From: Novosphingobium sp. KA1
Lineage (GTDB): Bacteria; Pseudomonadota; Alphaproteobacteria; Sphingomonadales; Sphingomonadaceae
Assembly: GCF_017309955.1 (NCBI RefSeq)
Contig: NZ_CP021248.1
Location: forward strand, 1,178,001-1,242,000
Reading direction: 5' to 3'
DNA: 64,000 bases
Shown here: piece by piece, positions 62,338 to 64,000 of the stretch
Numbering within the stretch: the first letter of the stretch is position 1
How the letters are laid out: each line of letters begins with the position of its first letter
Notes under the pieces: model-generated
Database searches by the model: none
What the model saw: only the letters and a program-made list of their open reading frames with translations
Told to the model about the DNA's origin: nothing
Program-made: the position numbers and the translations under genes

Positions 62338-62362
62338 ACCAAGTTCCACAAAAGAGGATACG

Positions 62363-63481
62363 ATGCCCGCACTTTTCACCCCCTTTACACTCAAGGACGT
62401 GACCCTTCGCAACCGCATCGGCGTACCGCCGATGTGCCAGTACAGCGCGCGCGACGGCTACGTCAGCGAGTGGCACCTTCCCCACTACGCCGACATCGCG
62501 CGGGGCGGTGCGGGCCTCGTCATCGTCGAGGCAACTGCCGTCTCGCCCGAAGGCCGCATCACGCCGGGATGCACGGGCCTGTGGCAGGATGGACAGGTCG
62601 AGGGCATGGCCAGTATCGCCCATGCCATTGCCGCGGGCGGAGCCGTGCCCGGCATCCAGATCGGCCATGCCGGACGCAAGGCCAGTGCCAACAAGCCCTG
62701 GGAAGGCGACGACCACATCCCCAACGACCAGCCCGGTGGCTGGCAGACGATATCGCCTTCGGCCCTGGCCTTCGGTGGCGGTCTGCCCAAGGTGCCGAGC
62801 GAAATGACGCTGGACGATATCGCGCGCGTGAAGCGGGATTTCGTCGCGGCCGCAATCCGCGCGCGCGACGCCGGCTTCAAGTGGCTCGAACTGCACTTTG
62901 CGCACGGGTACCTCGCGCAGAGCTTCTTCTCGGTCCACGCCAACACGCGCACCGACGCCTATGGCGGTGACGTCACGGCGCGCAGCCGCTTCCTGATCGA
63001 GACCTTGCAGGCCGTGCGCGAAGTCTGGCCCGAGAACCTGCCACTCACCGCACGTTTCGGCGTCATCGAGTTCGATGGACGCGACGAAGAGACGCTTGCG
63101 GAGGCGATTGGCCTCGTGAAGACCTTCAAGAACGAAGGGCTCGACTTCCTGAGCGTCAGCATGGGCTTCTCGACGATTGAAGCCAACGTGCCCTGGGCCC
63201 CAGCCTTCATGGCACCGATCGCCAAGCGCGTGCGCGACGAGACCGGGCTTGCCGTCGGCACGGCCTGGGGCATGGACATTCCGCAAGACGCCGAGAAGGC
63301 CATTGCCGAACAGCAGATGGACGTCGTCTTCGCCGCGCGCGCGCACCTTGCCAATCCGCATTACCCGTTCCGCGTGGCCCGCGAACTCGGGCTATCCGCA
63401 GCGGGAAGCGTGTTGCCCGACCAATATGCCTATTGGCTGCGCCGCTATCCCGGCCCCCAAAATGGTCCGGTGATCGACTGA
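62363..63481 (+). CDS. Old Yellow Enzyme-family NADH:flavin oxidoreductase (YqjM-like)
   Basis: A 372-residue FMN-dependent ene-reductase. Cys25 in PPMCQYSARDGYVSEWH is the YqjM-type active-site Cys that tunes FMN; IQIGHAGRK, FKWLELHFAHGYLAQSFFS and RAHLANPHYPFR complete the barrel. Members reduce activated C=C bonds, nitroesters or xenobiotics. It starts 26 bp after the MDR gene in the same operon. Confidence 0.88.
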   Translation: MPALFTPFTLKDVTLRNRIGVPPMCQYSARDGYVSEWHLPHYADIARGGAGLVIVEATAVSPEGRITPGCTGLWQDGQVEGMASIAHAIAAGGAVPGIQIGHAGRKASANKPWEGDDHIPNDQPGGWQTISPSALAFGGGLPKVPSEMTLDDIARVKRDFVAAAIRARDAGFKWLELHFAHGYLAQSFFSVHANTRTDAYGGDVTARSRFLIETLQAVREVWPENLPLTARFGVIEFDGRDEETLAEAIGLVKTFKNEGLDFLSVSMGFSTIEANVPWAPAFMAPIAKRVRDETGLAVGTAWGMDIPQDAEKAIAEQQMDVVFAARAHLANPHYPFRVARELGLSAAGSVLPDQYAYWLRRYPGPQNGPVID

Positions 63482-63518
63482 GGCCAGGCAGGTCAAGCTC
63501 CCAGCCTCAGTCGAACTT

Positions 63519-64000
63519 TCAAGCCGCTGCGCCGCGCGCAGCGGCAACCAGCCCATCAAGCCAATCCTGATGGCCGTTGATCATCGGATTCGGGCGCACA
63601 AGGGCAAGCTCCTTCGCTGGCTCCCCGTTTTGCGTTTCCTGTGTGAGAATGCGCAGGCGTTGCCCGGAAAGCTCCTCGACTAGCCAGGCATGGTGCACGT
63701 CAAGCCGATGTTCATCCTCACCCGACCACCCATGCCAGGCAATACGCGCAGGCTGGCCTTCGACAGGAGGCACACATTCCACCACCTCGGCATCGACCGG
63801 GAATCCGAAGGTCTTGAAAAAGAAGCGGTCGCCCAGTTCGAGCGCGGGGCCCTTGTCCCCATGGATCGCGATGTCCGAGCTGTTGGCGTAATAGCCCGGC
63901 CAACGCGCCGCCTCGACCAGGAAAGGCCAGATGTCGGCAACCGCAAGATCCCGGACGATAACCTCGTTCGAACAGAAATTGTCGCTAAAACCAGGAACAT
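63519..64000 (-). CDS. SRPBCC family protein, 5' end outside window
   Basis: A minus-strand frame open to the window end, covering at least 160 C-terminal residues. Starting in SNEVIVRDLAVADIWPFLVEAARWPGYY (partial), with IHGDKGPALELGDRFFFKT and RIAWHGWSGEDEHRLDVHHAWLVEEL, it matches the START-like SRPBCC ligand-binding fold (polyketide cyclase/dehydrase type). The true start is not visible. It is convergent with the OYE gene. Confidence 0.75.
   Translation of the reverse strand, partial: VPGFSDNFCSNEVIVRDLAVADIWPFLVEAARWPGYYANSSDIAIHGDKGPALELGDRFFFKTFGFPVDAEVVECVPPVEGQPARIAWHGWSGEDEHRLDVHHAWLVEELSGQRLRILTQETQNGEPAKELALVRPNPMINGHQDWLDGLVAAARGAAA

Noticed and set aside
1..64000. CRISPR arrays, tRNA or rRNA genes, prophage
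   Set aside because: No spaced direct repeats, cloverleaf-like sequences or phage structural genes were seen in any part of the window.

Overview
The window is GC-rich, densely coding DNA whose gene content points to an alphaproteobacterium of the Sphingomonadales, most like Novosphingobium. The reasons are several TonB-dependent outer-membrane receptors, an alginate-export-type porin, many LysR regulators next to short-chain dehydrogenases and aldehyde dehydrogenases, and RBS-led starts with frequent ATGA or GTGA overlaps. The assignment rests on gene style only. No rRNA, tRNA or CRISPR array was seen.

Region 1 (1-7.6 kb): the end of an alpha/beta hydrolase, then a tight run of XapX protein, exported amidohydrolase, periplasmic VOC protein, DoxX protein and alginate-export-family porin, followed by a YoaK-like membrane protein, a 58-residue membrane protein with its own terminator, and a LysR regulator. 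Region 2 (7.7-13.1 kb): an SDR oxidoreductase divergent from that LysR gene, a MHYT-PAS-GGDEF-EAL cyclic-di-GMP protein and an aldehyde dehydrogenase. Region 3 (13.4-18.5 kb): a likely metal-handling locus (DUF4198 protein, small His-containing periplasmic protein, HupE/UreJ permease, membrane-anchored protein) followed by a siderophore-type TonB receptor.

Region 4 (18.6-38.1 kb) is a large catabolic island: 2-hydroxyacid dehydrogenase, threonine/serine-type dehydratase with divergent RidA, M20 amidohydrolase, PuuB-like FAD oxidase, HAD-II hydrolase, bicupin, membrane acyltransferase, a complete Dpp/Opp-type ABC importer with both ATPases fused, GNAT, semialdehyde-type dehydrogenase, tartrate/D-malate-type dehydrogenase, class III aminotransferase and an Lrp/AsnC regulator. 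It reads as import, deacylation and oxidative deamination of an amide- or amine-containing compound whose identity the sequence does not reveal. Region 5 (38.2-50.9 kb): a CopB-like outer-membrane protein, a large TonB receptor, a ROK repressor whose 3' end is tandemly duplicated (463-bp unit), a second TonB receptor with YdcF-like and S1/P1-nuclease-like exported proteins, a GPH-type MFS transporter and a small PilZ-like protein.

Region 6 (51-56.1 kb) is mobile: a complete IS630-family element whose transposase is split by a -1 frameshift, next to IS3-family wreckage; then an SDR/LysR pair with a perfect operator-like palindrome over the LysR RBS; then a complete IS5-family (IS427-type) element, 1155 bp with TA target duplication, that carries a CPCC cysteine-rich protein gene as apparent cargo. 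Region 7 (56.5-64 kb): a LysR gene ahead of an exported alpha/beta hydrolase, PNPOx-like flavoprotein and DUF1348 protein; then LysR divergent from a VOC protein, MDR-type oxidoreductase and Old-Yellow-Enzyme flavoprotein, and finally an SRPBCC protein cut by the window end.
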